A DNA stretch of 64,000 nucleotides from Lytechinus variegatus (taxonomy: Eukaryota > Echinodermata > Echinoidea > Temnopleuroida > Toxopneustidae): assembly GCF_018143015.1 (NCBI RefSeq), contig NC_054746.1, forward strand, positions 17,909,532 through 17,973,531, read 5' to 3'. The notes under the pieces were generated by a model. The model ran no database searches. It had not been told where the DNA came from and worked only from the letters and a program-made list of their open reading frames with translations. Positions 25,601 through 37,301 of this stretch are shown one piece after another. Position 1 is the stretch's first letter. The number at the start of each line of letters is the position of its first letter. A program made the translations under genes and the position numbers.

Positions 25601-26949
25601 CTCGTTATACTAAGAATATATAGCAGTGGTAAGGATTCAATGCAATACATTTGGACGGTATGTCATTCTAATATACATGTAGCACCATATATAATGGACG
25701 GATTCACATTCAACGGTAAACAGCATAATATAGGCAGGCACTAGGAAAGCTGCATTCATTAAAGTCCATTTCCAAATACACACATGTAAAGTAATAATAT
25801 ACACTTACACATTTTCAATGATAAATACTAGATGTATTTTGTGACTCATATATATATATGAATCATTTTGATAAGACACACATTCTTCAAGCACTATCTA
25901 GAGTAATTGCCCTAGCTCGTTTTATATGAAGCCTTCAACCTGTATACCTGTGTGTGGAGAGTAGCAAAATATAGTATTTTGCTCCTGCTGTTGTAACATG
26001 TATTGAATTACAAGAGATGTGACCTACAATCTGATGGAAAATCTTATATCAATTTAATTCCATCTAAATATAATTTGGAATGATTTTGATGTCATGAAAC
26101 ATTATAAAAAAAATCTAAGATTCATCTCACAGAGCAGAGAAGAGCACTTGAACCATGGACTACAATTTCTTATCGACCTCCAATCCTTTAAAAAAGAATG
26201 ATACATATCAATTTGATAACCTGAAGTGATGTATGTTTGGATGACGTAAGCCCAACGTCAATAAATGTTAGGATGATAATTAAAAAATTTCATAAATATT
26301 TTGTTCATGAGGTCCTTTTAAATTAAAACATATCTAATCTCAATGGAATAATTTCTTTGAACAATTGCATCGTTGGATTTATGCAAATTCAACCTGAAGC
26401 TGAGAAGAGTATATGATATTGTCATAAATAGTTTGTACTTTATGAATGATACTGAATATTAGCCGAATACAGGTATAGTATGTAGTCACTGCAGACACTG
26501 CAATGTGATCTTCCCAAGTTGCATATAGTATAAATGTCATGGTACATATATAGAGTGAAATACAAAAATAAAAACCACCATCTATTTCAAACCTCTGATA
26601 TTAAAGGCAAAAATCGAAGGAGAGTAAGCTATATAATCCCATTCCAGAGAAATGTTGCAGCTTCGCACCATCAAAGATGTCCCAAGGTTGTATTTAATTG
26701 TTCAAACTGAATATCATGTAGCGTTCCTCTGCGACGAGTCATTCTTGTGCAATGGCAAAAAACCTTGTCTTTGATCTTCCTCATTTCATCCAAGGTAAAA
26801 ACACAGATGACTAAGGCTCTGAACGGCTTAGCTTAATGTCGATTGAGTAACAGGTATTGGTATCTGAAAACTAGTGAATATACTTCTAGCCTCTTGTATA
26901 TTTAATGCTGTCAGCATACAGTCAAAGACACCTCTTCACAAGTGTTTCC
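22691..26949 (-). other. Gene-poor stretch; possible long 3' UTR of STMND1
   Basis: It directly follows the stop codon at 26950 on the minus strand, and I see no exon, promoter or opposite-strand gene. An AATAAA on the minus strand near 22700 (plus-strand TTTATT within ATATATTTTATTGATGG) could end a transcript of about 4.2 kb of 3' UTR. Other hexamers could end it earlier. It contains one palindromic MITE (25049-25205), (TA)n runs near 23470 and 25850, and a C run near 23938. Confidence 0.35.
25049..25205. mobile_element. Palindromic TA-flanked MITE (157 bp)
   Basis: The left arm CTTCAGTCACATTTTCCCTA is mirrored at the right by GGGGAAATATGACTGAGG. Similarity of the inverted arms runs about 50 bp on each side. 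TA dinucleotides at 25047-25048 and 25206-25207 fit a Tc1/mariner-type target duplication. Confidence 0.7.
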
Positions 26950-27182
26950 CTATGTGTCAAAGAAATCATCTTTCCCTGCAGCCTGACCTGCGCCATATGC
27001 TTTGCTAGTCCATCCTTGATTCTCATCAGAGTCTGAACCATAGTCAAGGCTCTTGTCAACCCTTGGTCCATCCGTATGTATCTTCTTAGTGGGACTACTC
27101 CTTCCGTTATAGATCCTCTCTGATGTTGTAGATGCAGATCCGAGTGCAGCATTGTTATCCCCATCCAACCAGGAGTCCACAT
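26950..27182 (-). CDS. STMND1: STMND1 coding exon 5 (C terminus)
   Basis: The acceptor TTTGTTGTTGCAG precedes ATGTGGAC. The split codon makes Asp254, followed by VDSWLDGDNNAALG, LDYGSDSDENQGW and the end DDFFDT before TAG at 26952-26950. Confidence 0.87.
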
Positions 27183-30100
27183 CTGCAACAACAAACAAGA
27201 ATAAAGTCATGTATTTATGCTGATACATATCACAAGTAAATTACATTTAATTATAAAAACTTAAGCTTAACTTCACCCGCCAAAAAAGATTATTTGAATA
27301 AAAGAAGATTTAAAGAATAATGCTTTAAATACCATCCAAATCAGATGTAAAATGAGAAATTTATGACATTTTAACATTTTGTTTAATTTCACAAAACAGT
27401 TTTATGCACATTCTTGTGAGTATGCAAATGACTTTTTTTCTGGAGTAGACCCCCCCCCCTAACAAAATAATTAATAGAAGAATGGACTTTCATCACATTT
27501 AGCATGAAAGTTATTGAATAAAAAAAGTTTATTCAAACTATATTGACGATCATGTCTGTAACCACACTTGCTGTAACAAAATACAGTGATCGATGTGGCG
27601 GTGCACAGTAACACAGCTTTTCTCAATCTGACACAAAAATCTATATAAAGAAATATGCTGTTGAACCATAAACTTAACCCCCTGCCCATAAAAACTGTAG
27701 GGGAAGGCGGAGTAAGTTGTGACACTTTTTGCATTTTGCATGTTAGAATTGATATGACTAATAATATTGTAGAAATTAGTACCTTGCCTTTAAATTTGAT
27801 TCTTGGGCGATATTTTTCACCTATATATAACTTTCTACCCCCACACAGAAAGTCACTGTGACCTTTGAAAAAACGATGTCAAATGGCTCAACTTGCCCCA
27901 TCCGTGGGGTAAGTTGAGCCAATGTCAATTTTTTATTTAAAGTCTTTTCACTTGCTTATTCTCTATAAATACTAACATCCTCTGAAAGTAAAAGAACTGT
28001 CATGTGAATTTGCTTCTTTCTGCCTGCATATCAATGGCTTTTTAATGTTTTTTTTTTTCATTTTTTATTATACATCACAATAAGACTTGCCCCATGTTGG
28101 CTGGCTCAAATTACCCCAGTCCGAACTTCATGCGATATTTTCACATACACACATATCTTATGCATCCATCATGTAAAAGACTATGACAAGAATGAGAATC
28201 CATACCTGGATTAACAATATGTTCTTTATTATATTTAAAAACGTGTGTGGGTAAAAAGCACTGATCTATTTCACACCCTTATTTACTTTTTTGGCTGAAA
28301 TTCGTATTTTTCCCTCTAAAAAAGTACTTTTTGTTTCAAAGTTGAAAAAATGTGGTGGGGTTAAGGGTTATGTTAATGGGTCATCAATAGTTCAATACAT
28401 GACACCACCACAATGTCTGACTCATTCATTATTGCCCTGGGGTGGGGGCTCAACTTGCCCCTATGCTCAACTTACCCCGCCTTCCCCTATTTTTCTTGAA
28501 GTCTATTACAAGATTTCAATCATGCTTACCGTCTTCTGCATTGAAAGTTTCATCCTTCTCTACATCAAAGTGATTCTCCTCATTCTCCTCCTCCCTCATC
28601 CTTCTAGCTCTCTCCTTGGCTTGCTTGGCTCTCAGTTCTCTCTTCTTCTGTTTGGCAATGACATCAGCCTGAGCCTTGGAACGGTTCTTGCTGGCAGAAT
28701 CTATCTTTTCTTCAAGCTATAAATTAGATATTGAGAAAAAGAGGATTTACCTGTTTACCATCATACACTTGTAGAACAAAGCTGGAGATTAAGCAAGAAA
28801 CTGGTATTAAATAATACATGCATCCCCAAAAGAAGTAAATCCATTTTCAAGGACATACATGTGATATCAAAATCATCAAAGATATATTTTGGTTTCAAAT
28901 TTGAAAATACTAGAACGAATGAAAACTATTCTTTGATTTGAGATCAAATACTTAGTGGATTGGTCACAGATGGCATCATTAAAAACAGATACTCCACACA
29001 AACGGTTTGTGCAAAGAGTCATAATTGAATCTGCATTATACACTCATTTACAGATTCAATAAAAGAATCACATCAATAAAGTTGCTAATGAGCCATCCAC
29101 TTTGTTTGATAAGTAGTCACATCCTATATAAACACTGACAAACTTTTCTAAGCATCTTTATTTTGACAATGAAATTTAAACTTCTGCTCATCAATGTACA
29201 CACAATGTGTATTATATTGCATGTACATGTATGTATGTATCAAAATGAAGTCAAACTGAACATTCTGACGTATATGAAATGTCACAAATCACTGGAATAT
29301 GCTGGAAAATTGAGCAAGAATATTATTTTCTTGTTATCCAGAACACACAGTAAATATACATTTAAAGAATTGACATAAGAGCAATGAATGTACAATCCAG
29401 GGATGTAACTGGAGTTTTGTATAAAAACCTGAAAATGCGAAGCGGATCGAGCGAAGCTCTCGCGCCTTATGGCCGGGGGTCCATGGGCAACGCCCCGGTG
29501 GGGGTCGGGGGCGAAGCCCCCCGAAGCCAGAGCATTATTGCACATTTGGGGCCACAGGAGAGGCCATTTCAGGGTTTAAATTGATCTGATCACTTCAATA
29601 TAAAACAGTCCAAGGCTCCAAGCAACGTTTAAACCCGCGTCTACATGTCGCGAACGATGTCCTTTTGACACGATGTACGGTACCATCCATTTTCAAGCGA
29701 GAACGAATTTAAAAGTACTGTCAAATTGCAAGTTACAATTCAAACAAATTCGCGAATTCTTGCACAAAAAATATTAAGCACCGTAAAAAAATGTAATGCT
29801 GATCCGATCACTTCAATAACAAAATTATCCAAGCAATGTTTAAGCTGTTAATTCCGAGTTAAGTCACAGTCCGAACGAGAGGTTGGCAAACAAAATATGT
29901 ACGGCACATGTGCATGTGTTTGTGTGTGGAAATTGCGATCCAGGGTTCACTTCCGCATTCAAGCCAACTCGCGACAGCTCGACCATCAGAATTTCAGACA
30001 GCGAGCGTTCTGTGCATTGAATACTGTAATTACGGTCAGTATACTGACCGTAACGTAATCAGAGCGAATTTCTCAGTAGCCGAGATGTCGCGATTCACGT

Positions 30101-33100
30101 GGCAAGCAAAGCACATGTACAAAACACATTGGCGATCGATCGTCTTTTTTAGAACGTGCCGATCGTGAAATTTCGAAGGGGCCGGGTTTTCCGGCAACTT
30201 TCGAGGGAGGGAAAACCGGAAAAGTTGAGATTTCATGAAAATACCGGAAATCCGGCAATTTCCGGAAAAGTTACATCACTGACAATCCTTTTCAATTCAC
30301 TAGTTGTTTGAACGTAAACATAAAGGCATCTTTGTTTTTTGTCTCACCATAAACAGAAAGATAAATAAAAATATGATTATTTTTCAGCAGCACTGGATAA
30401 TTTAAAATCAATATTTCTGTGTGATATAATGCTAAAATATGCGACCTGCATTTTATAGAAGTCATATTATATTGGCGAGTGTTCAACTTTGGGTCAATAA
30501 AAGCATGCTTGTGCTTCAAGCTTTTAGATAAGTGAGATACAGATCCTCTCCATGAACATTTAAACAGTCCCTTTTCAGTATATCTGGTTATTGAGCGTGC
30601 TTCTAATTTTTAAGCGAAATATAATCTCATATTTTTTGCATTTTCCTAGGAATACCAAGCCAAAAATTCATATTTTATTTTGAAACAAAATAATCTTTAT
30701 TTTTCTATGTGATGTACACAAGGTTATTATGTATCGTAACCATACCTTCGTCTTAACTTCTGCACTCTCTTGGAGTTTTCCAAACTCCCTTGCAAGTATC
30801 AGCTGTTTCCGTCTTCTTGATGATGTCTTTGAACTCTTACCTCTTTCTTCAAGGACCTGAAGAGAAAAAGTGACAGGCATTCAAGATTCACGATTCAAGA
30901 TAATTTATTGTCATGCATAAGAATACACAAAATTCGCTTTCGGGTATAAAGTTACAAACATGAATACAATAAAAAATGGCTAAAATAATACATTTGACAA
31001 ACAATCATAACTGTTAAAATATGTATTGCACAACTGTACGAGAAGAAGAGAGAGAAGGAAAGGGGGAATATGAGCTCATAGAGGATAGAAGAGAAAAAAT
31101 AGAAGATATGAAAAGAACGATACATTATCTAATGCTCTCTGGCCGAAACAGGCAAACAGGTGTCAAAGACGTACGACTGGCACTGTACCTCCAACCCGCA
31201 ACCCCCACACCAGAGTATCCATCTGTCGTGACCGCAATCACCATTAGCATATTGCTAATTTTGGTGAAAATTTCCTAATATGGTAGTGGAATGTTGATAT
31301 CAACCCCGTTTTAAAAATATAATAGGAAATATTGCTCTTCCCATTATTCATTTAATTTGTATTCAGCTATATTGACTAGGGTCTGGACCATTATGCAGCC
31401 AATATGTGTGACAACTTAACAATGCTAGGAATAGTGTTGAACTTGCTGTACCATTTATTCAAGGTTAAAAGATAAATCACCTCCATTTTCCTGCCGCGCC
31501 TCATCACTCATCTCACTTTATTACATCTCTGCAGTCTGCATCCTGTACGACACATATCATTTTCACCTTTAATTCAACCACAGACAACATATTTTTGCTG
31601 GATATATATTTTTTTAACAAGACTACCCAGTAGTACTTCATTATTACCACAAAACAAATTGAAGTTCCACGTTTCATGGCCAGCAGGTTAAAAAATGTTG
31701 TAAAAATTGATAGTTTTTCTCAGCATAGAATTACCGAGCAGCACATCAGTTTAATAGACTTTTTTATAAATTGTGCCTAATAATATACCTGTCTTCTTCT
31801 TTCTTCACTCTCCATCAGTTTCTCCTGAATCATTTCTGCAGTAAGAGTTGGTTCCCTTTTGATTTCCAGTTTCTAAGAAATATGTGAAGGAAGAATGAAA
31901 ATATTACAAATAAAGATTACAACTGGAAACAACCTCTTTTTACCAAAATTAATGAAGGGCAAACTGTCTTACTGTCCACACCTCCATGTGTAAGTAAGTT
32001 ATCACAGTAAAGTACACATAAGATACTTGACCATTGTACATGAGCCAGATGGACCAAATAGATATCAGTTTCTAGACAAGTCTCTGCTCTATTCTTTCAT
32101 TGTTTGACAAACCCTTTAATGAACAAACATCATGTTTGCTTTAACCAAGCACTCCCTTCGAAACCAAGTATCGGCCATTGATGTTTAATTGAAGCTTGCA
32201 GACAAGATATAATGGCATCAGGCATCAGCTACAAATATCAATACTGTATTTGCAATTTATTGAGGAAGACATATGACATCGCAACTTAAATATGTTGTAT
32301 TCTTTAAATGATGATCTCCATGTACATTAGTGAGATTACAAGTGATTAATAATCATTGAAGTGTAATAAATGAAAAATAATATATAACCACATTTACTGA
32401 TTATTGAACCATTATACTCTTCTGATGCTTACCGGTATTTTAAGCAATATAAGCATGAATGATTGATGTTTCTGTTAACATCCTAAAATAAGTTTCATCC
32501 TTGGCTTTTGCCTAGCATAGATTTTATGATTTAAGTTTTCTTGAATGTACGTTATCAGGACACCAGTATTAACACAACAGTAGAGGTACGCCATAATTTT
32601 TGTTTGTTTGCCCTAACCTGACTGACCCTTGTCAAACCAGTATACCTTTAGTTTTTTATTCAAATTTGAACCTTAAAAAAATCCTTGTTTTGCCTATATG
32701 TGGCTTTCTTATTTCTTCAATGGTGTGGTGTGGACCTAGCTTTCTTATTTCTTTTTTTTAGTGGTGTGGTGTGGACTGGGTGGTAGAATATGAATCCATG
32801 ATATGGGAAGGAAAACATAGAAAAAACACAAGAAAAAACAAGACATTAAAAAATGTCTGACCCCTTTTTTAACCTCTGTTACAGCAAATTATGTTTAGGC
32901 ATAATGTCCAAAATGTACATGTGATCTTATCAAGAACATAAGTTCTAAAGCGGCTAAAGTGCAATTTCACTCAAAACCAAAAAATTGATATCAAAACATT
33001 GTTCAGCAACTCCAGCTATGATTTAGCCAATAATTCAAGTATGAAAATTATACCAAAAATATAAGGACAGTGATTTCCATTACCAACATTATGAGAAATT

Positions 33101-33681
33101 CTGTTTTAGTTTGAATCTGAATTTATGTGAAAATTCATTAAACTTTCTTTATGACAAAACAGAATTTTCATTATCGAGTCTGAAACAGAATAACAGGTTT
33201 CCAGAAATGGAAATGGTCATTTTTTTTTGTTCACATCAAATGTGTAGATTAACCCCCTCTTTTAATCTTCACTGGATGAATTCATGCAACAATAAAAACT
33301 CACCTGTAATCTTCTGGGTGGATGTCTTGCAATAATACTATCTCCTTGATTCTTAGTATTGTCAACCATCACTTCAAAGGCCAAAGCCTTTGTGGGTGAG
33401 ACACGAGATTCAATAGATGACTTTGCCTCATTATTGTTCAATTGTGAACTTGATTCAAGATTAGCAGCCTGTCTCCTTCGACCATCAGAAGTCTTTGCAC
33501 TGTCAATGCCACTATCTCTACAGGAGGTACGACTGTCTGCTCTGTGTTCTTCATTGTCTCTCAGCACACTCTCGAGGCTTTTATTCCTTGGTATCGTTTT
33601 GCTTCCTGGTCTAGAGTTACTGTCCAGAGTTGCCAAGGAATTACTCTTACTGTTCGTTGGAGTAGAGTTTCCGCACCCCAT
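26950..33681 (-). CDS. STMND1: Stathmin domain-containing protein 1-like (5 coding exons)
   Basis: The joined minus-strand exons are 33681-33304, 31872-31789, 30856-30746, 28716-28530 and 27182-26950. They total 993 nt, 330 residues plus TAG; human STMND1 is about 276. All junctions are GT/AG and in phase. The start MGCGNS fits N-myristoylation at Gly2 and acylation at Cys3. Residues 1-126 are Ser/Asn/Arg-rich and probably disordered. Residues about 127-240 form a charged, heptad-like helix of stathmin type (KLEIKREPTLTAEMIQEKLM, then ESEERRRQ; RSKAQADVIAKQKKRELRAK). The acidic tail ends AAGKDDFFDT, comparable to the family's DDIVY end. Stathmins bind tubulin dimers; STMND1 is reported as an ancient, cilia-associated member. 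Tubulin binding here is inferred. A CAG acceptor just upstream (33690-33688) suggests an additional 5' UTR exon. Confidence 0.85.
27272..27458. mobile_element. Decayed part-copy of the AGGTCAAGTCCACC MITE family
   Basis: It resembles one half of the elements at 11594 and 48418, sharing ATTTGAATAAA, GACATTTTA, TTTCACAAAACAG, ATGCACA and ATGCAAATGA in the same order. The ends are degraded (ACTTCACCCGCC; GGAGTAGACCCCC). Confidence 0.5.
27698..28489. mobile_element. Tc1/mariner-like MITE in STMND1 intron 4
   Basis: The ends GGGGAAGGCGGAGTAAGTT and AACTTACCCCGCCTTCCCC are inverted repeats with one mismatch, flanked by TA on each side. The interior repeats CTCAACTTGCCCC / GGGGTAAGTTGAGCC words. 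One pair forms a 16-bp stem with a 4-base loop at about 27886-27921. There is no transposase. Confidence 0.75.
28530..28716 (-). CDS. STMND1: STMND1 coding exon 4
   Basis: 187 nt, phase 0 to phase 1. The acceptor is AATTTATAG and the donor GTAAGC. It encodes LEEKIDSASKNRSKAQADVI, continues as a Lys/Arg/Glu-rich helix, and ends in acidic DVEKDETFNAED. Confidence 0.87.
29398..30281. mobile_element. hAT-like non-autonomous element in STMND1 intron 3
   Basis: The ends CAGGGATGTAACT and AGTTACATCACTG are inverted repeats (one mismatch), with ACAATC directly flanking both sides. Inside are CpG-rich blocks (GCGAAGCGGATCGAGCGAAG; GGGGGCGAAGCCCCCCG) and two related internal blocks near 29584 and 29800 sharing GATC(T/C)GATCACTTCAATA. 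The 6-bp flank is shorter than the usual 8-bp hAT duplication. Confidence 0.65.
30746..30856 (-). CDS. STMND1: STMND1 coding exon 3
   Basis: 37 codons, phase 0. The acceptor TCTCTTCAG precedes GTCCTTG; the donor is GTATGG after ACGAAG. It encodes VLEERGKSSKTSSRRRKQLI, then LAREFGKLQESAEVKTK, a highly charged helix segment. Confidence 0.85.
31789..31872 (-). CDS. STMND1: STMND1 coding exon 2
   Basis: 28 codons, phase 0 at both ends. The acceptor ATTTCTTAG precedes AAACTGG; the donor is GTATAT. It encodes KLEIKREPTLTAEMIQEKLM and ESEERRRQ, the start of the stathmin helix. Confidence 0.88.
32700..32778 (+). repeat. Short tandem duplication (about 47 bp unit)
   Basis: GCTTTCTTATTTCTT...GTGGTGTGGTGTGGAC occurs twice in a row in STMND1 intron 1 (about 32702 and 32740), with slightly different spacer lengths. 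Confidence 0.6.
33304..33681 (-). CDS. STMND1: STMND1 coding exon 1 (acylation motif, disordered arm)
   Basis: 126 codons, phase 0. It runs from MGCGNSTPTNSK to RHPPRRLQ, before donor GTGAGT. The RRLQ end joins directly to KLEIKRE in exon 2, as RLKKLKIKK does in vertebrates. Confidence 0.88.
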
Positions 33682-34364
33682 CTCGCTCTGAAGAGCAGAT
33701 TGAAATTCAGATTTCGAAATCTACTTCTTTTTTAAGAGTCAAATGACAGCCACATTATGGAGATCAATCAGAACATCACCCTGTTAAGTGTAAAAGAACA
33801 AGAAATTAAGGTCTGATTCACTGCCAAGATTTAATTTGTAACTGAGATCCATTCAGAATCAGCAGTGAAATTCTAACGTGAGGAAATACATGTAAATGTA
33901 GGTATCAGTTTTAAGTCATGACATTAATTTAGAGACTGAAAAGACCCTTGAACATGAATGAATGAGCTTCGTATTCTTAAAATCTATAGATGCCTGGTAA
34001 TTTCTTATTTTTTGCATCAATTACGTATTACAATTTGATGAAGTGGTACATGTAACTCACTGTTCCAATACTATGGGACTGAACTTGACAGTTCATGAGC
34101 ATGGGAGTGCAGCATACACAAAACATCCTCTGAGGTAGGTCTACACACTAGAGTAGACCAAAGATTCCATCTCTGTTTCTCAGTTGTTCCACTGGCTCCT
34201 TAATTTTTTTTTTAATGTTTAAAAACTCCTCCCTTAAGAGGCTGATTTCAGCTCTCTAGATATACACTTAAATGTCGTAGATCTGGGCCAGCACAGCTCA
34301 CAGACTAATGTAAATTTTTACATGTGTTGCAATACTTGCATATGGTTATGAAAGGAAACCCAAG

Positions 34365-34568
34365 CAGAGCTGCCAACCTGAACAAGAACATTTCAGTACT
34401 TTAAAGGCTGAAAATCAGTATTTTGGTGAGGAAATTAGTATTTTCACAGGAATACCATAGGACAACATATACTTAAACTTTAGAAATCAGTATTTTGCAT
34501 GAAACCATCAGTATTCTTCTCTATTTTCAGTACTGAATACGGAAAATCAGTACTACCTGGCAGTTCTG
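34365..34568. mobile_element. hAT-like MITE (204 bp)
   Basis: CAGAGCTGCCAACC at the left and CCTGGCAGTTCTG at the right form inverted ends, with CCCAAG directly flanking both sides (34359-34364 and 34569-34574). The interior is made of repeated AATCAGTATTTTG-type words. Confidence 0.7.
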
Positions 34569-34646
34569 CCCAAGACAGGGGACCATCTTCATCAACTGGA
34601 AAGGTCCCTTTGATAATCTCTGAAGCTTCACAATTATATAGATCTG

Positions 34647-34912
34647 AGGGCCATCTTACAAAGAATTACAATCGATCCGGTTCTATGGACGGCCAACAAC
34701 GTCAACATCTAAACATGCAAATTTGTTCAAAATGACTTCAAAATAGGATGTACATTCATACATTTATCGTTCTCTTGAAGATTCATGGTGATTCTCTTTG
34801 CTTTAAGGAGATTGTGGGAATTCCTAGTTGAAAAAAAAATTATGACACTGATGAATTTCCATAGAGATATGATTGATTGGATCAATCATATCTCTTTGTA
34901 AGACGGGGCCCT
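34647..34912. mobile_element. Short inverted-repeat element (266 bp)
   Basis: AGGGCCATCTTACAAAGAAT on the left is mirrored by TCTTTGTAAGACGGGGCCCT on the right. Near the right end a separate 14-bp perfect stem (AGAGATATGATTGA / TCAATCATATCTCT) occupies about 34863-34894. Confidence 0.6.
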
Positions 34913-36082
34913 AGAATAGACTAGATCTATACCCAAAGGCGACAGCAACTGCAGTATTTTGTTAATCTATCTGCACTTCAAAACTAAAAATAAACATTAC
35001 AAGTACACATGTAGAATCTAGATCTACATGCATAAATGGCGCTGAATTAAGGAAGCATTTAAAAAAATCACCACTAGCAATTATTATAACAAAGTTTTCA
35101 ACATTTAACAAGTTCAAAATCAAATCTAAGTTTTCAAATCATGTTCTGAACTTAAGAATAGATGCGAGATCTTGGCCTATGTTTAAATTAAACTTGACTA
35201 GATTCTAGTTCTAGCTAAATTAGATCTAACATAAGAGTTCTATTCTAACGTTATTTGTTGAATCTGTTAGGAGTCTGATGCCTGAAATGCAGAATGGTGA
35301 ACATCACATCTCGGATTTCACATTCACATTTTACTGATTTTATTTTAACAGCCACTGCCAAAGACAAAATGCCGGTACCGGTACAAAACAAATGAATAGA
35401 TCTAGACTAGGGATCTAACGTTGGGAATAGCTAGATCTCGAACTAGATCAGTAATTTTAAATATCTGTTGTATCTTTCATAATAAGATCGAAACATGATG
35501 CACAGCCAGGCACAGCGCAAGGTCAGTCACGATCACGTCAGCATTGTCACTGCCGCATCGACCGAGATACTGGGTGAAGCCAGCCCGCCAGGACCGGCGA
35601 CTTATTTGGAGGACGAGTGGAACGTCACATCAATGAACGGTCAATTACAACCTAAAAGTAAAATATCTCACCTCTTATAATTCCATCAGGTACAGATGGG
35701 ATATCTGTGGTAATCAATATTTTCTCCAATAACCTGCCAAGAAATCTTTGGAATCGCCTCCCCAAATTTCAGGCTTTTCAGCAAAAAATAATCCACCAAA
35801 TCGATGAGAAGTTCTCGTAAAACTTTACAAACTCTATTTACCATAATTGGACGATTCCATTTATTCTTAGGTGTTGGAAAATTAATATCATTTGATATAT
35901 AAATCTTAAGCGCAATAAAGTTAATTTTCCTATAATGATTTAAATAAATATACTTTAAAAAATATGCTCCATAATTTAGTTCAATAGTTAGAATGTTTAT
36001 AACTATTTATTTTAAAACGAACTTTACACTCGAGCAAAGACGCTTTCACCCCCTCTTTCAATTAACAACATGACCGCGTCTG

Positions 36083-36095
36083 GTTTCTAAGCAAC
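36083..36095 (-). promoter_or_regulatory. RFX X-box-like motif upstream of STMND1
   Basis: The minus strand reads GTTGCTTAGAAAC, an imperfect palindrome of the RFX/X-box kind (GTTGC-N3-GAAAC). RFX factors drive ciliary genes in animals. It is about 2.4 kb above the ATG but close to the proposed noncoding first exon. Confidence 0.4.
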
Positions 36096-37257
36096 CATTA
36101 TCCAACTTTTACTTCATAGTATGTAAGGTGTCAGCTTCATTGGAACACGGTGTGACTTAGGCGATGTGAAGCAATGGAAGGGGGGGGGGTAGAAAGAAAG
36201 ACCTCAGGGGGACAGAAAGGGGAAGTGAAAAAGGTTAAGGGAAGTACCATGCAGGGGAATGCACTTTTAAAGATTTTCTTTTACCATAAATTATTCTATT
36301 TCAAGGTCATTAGGCTATAAAGGCCTGCTTCGAATTCGATCGAGCTGTCATTGCGTTTGTCAAAAATTTCATCTCGCACTTTAATTGTTCAGTGAGAAAC
36401 ATGCCAGGTGGGTGTTTCATAAAGCACAACTTTAAGTGGAACAAAAACGAGTTGTTGTTTCGATGATGGTCTGTCAGATGTAAAATTCAGTAATTTTTTT
36501 AACATCCAATTTAAGAGTAAAACCCATTTCCATAATTATACAAAAGAAGTAAAAACAATAACAACGAAAAACACTGTCCATATCCTGTAAGTGATTGCAT
36601 ATTAATGATTTTGAATTCCTAAACGTTCGCAAGGAAGTTACCGGTGCGAATTTGAAAACACTACTCAGCTATTTTAATTTGATCGTTCTTTATAAATGTT
36701 TAAATGAGATAACTATGAAATCGCGTGCCATTAGAATTAAATTGAATTAAGTATTTAGCTATTTAAATGCTCATCTCATAGGTCACTCAAATTAGTTGCA
36801 AATTGAATTATTACATCATTAAATCGGTTGAAATTTTGACGAAATTGGACGGGAAAACCTATATTATATTTTATGGTCTGAATATAAAAATGTTAAGATC
36901 GTGATTCCTGTTCGTTTTGCGCCTAAAAAATAGACGGTGGAAGCGGGGGGGGGGGGCGTATGTGAGGAAGGGGACAGGGCACTAGCGTACCTACGGGGGG
37001 CAGTCTGCCCCCCTGACGAGCATGAAGACCTTATTTTTTTTTTGGCTTGTCAAATTTTTGGGCGGACGAATTTGCCCCCCCCCTGTGAAAAATCCTAGGT
37101 ACGCCACCCCCTCCCCATTTTAAGGTGGGGGAAGTCCCCTGTCTTTCTTCTTTTCTCAGTTTCTCTCTATATCTTTTCTAATCGTCACTTTTAATGTTAG
37201 TATATCAAGAATGCATCCGCCGTACCTCGCGCTTTTCTAAGATCTTTATGTAGATAA

Positions 37258-37296
<39 letters not shown>
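37258..37296. repeat. (TA)n microsatellite
   Basis: About 19 TA units immediately left of the hAT-like element at 37302. Confidence 0.9.
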
Positions 37297-37299
<3 letters not shown>

Positions 37300-37301
37300 T
37301 G

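Larger units (their letters stand above)
33682..36150 (-). promoter_or_regulatory. STMND1: Upstream region of STMND1 with possible 5' UTR exon
   Basis: A CAG acceptor at 33690-33688, six bases before the ATG, suggests a spliced 5' UTR. A candidate donor is AAGAG before GTGAGATA (exon ending 35672 on the minus strand), which would place a noncoding first exon at about 35.7-36.0 kb. An X-box-like motif lies at 36083-36095. Two MITEs (34365-34568 and 34647-34912) lie in the proposed intron. No transcript evidence exists, so this model is inference. Confidence 0.35.

Noticed and set aside
35495..35680. 61-codon plus-strand frame opposite the proposed STMND1 first exon
   Set aside because: No homology or splice support; better explained as sequence of the STMND1 5' region on the other strand.
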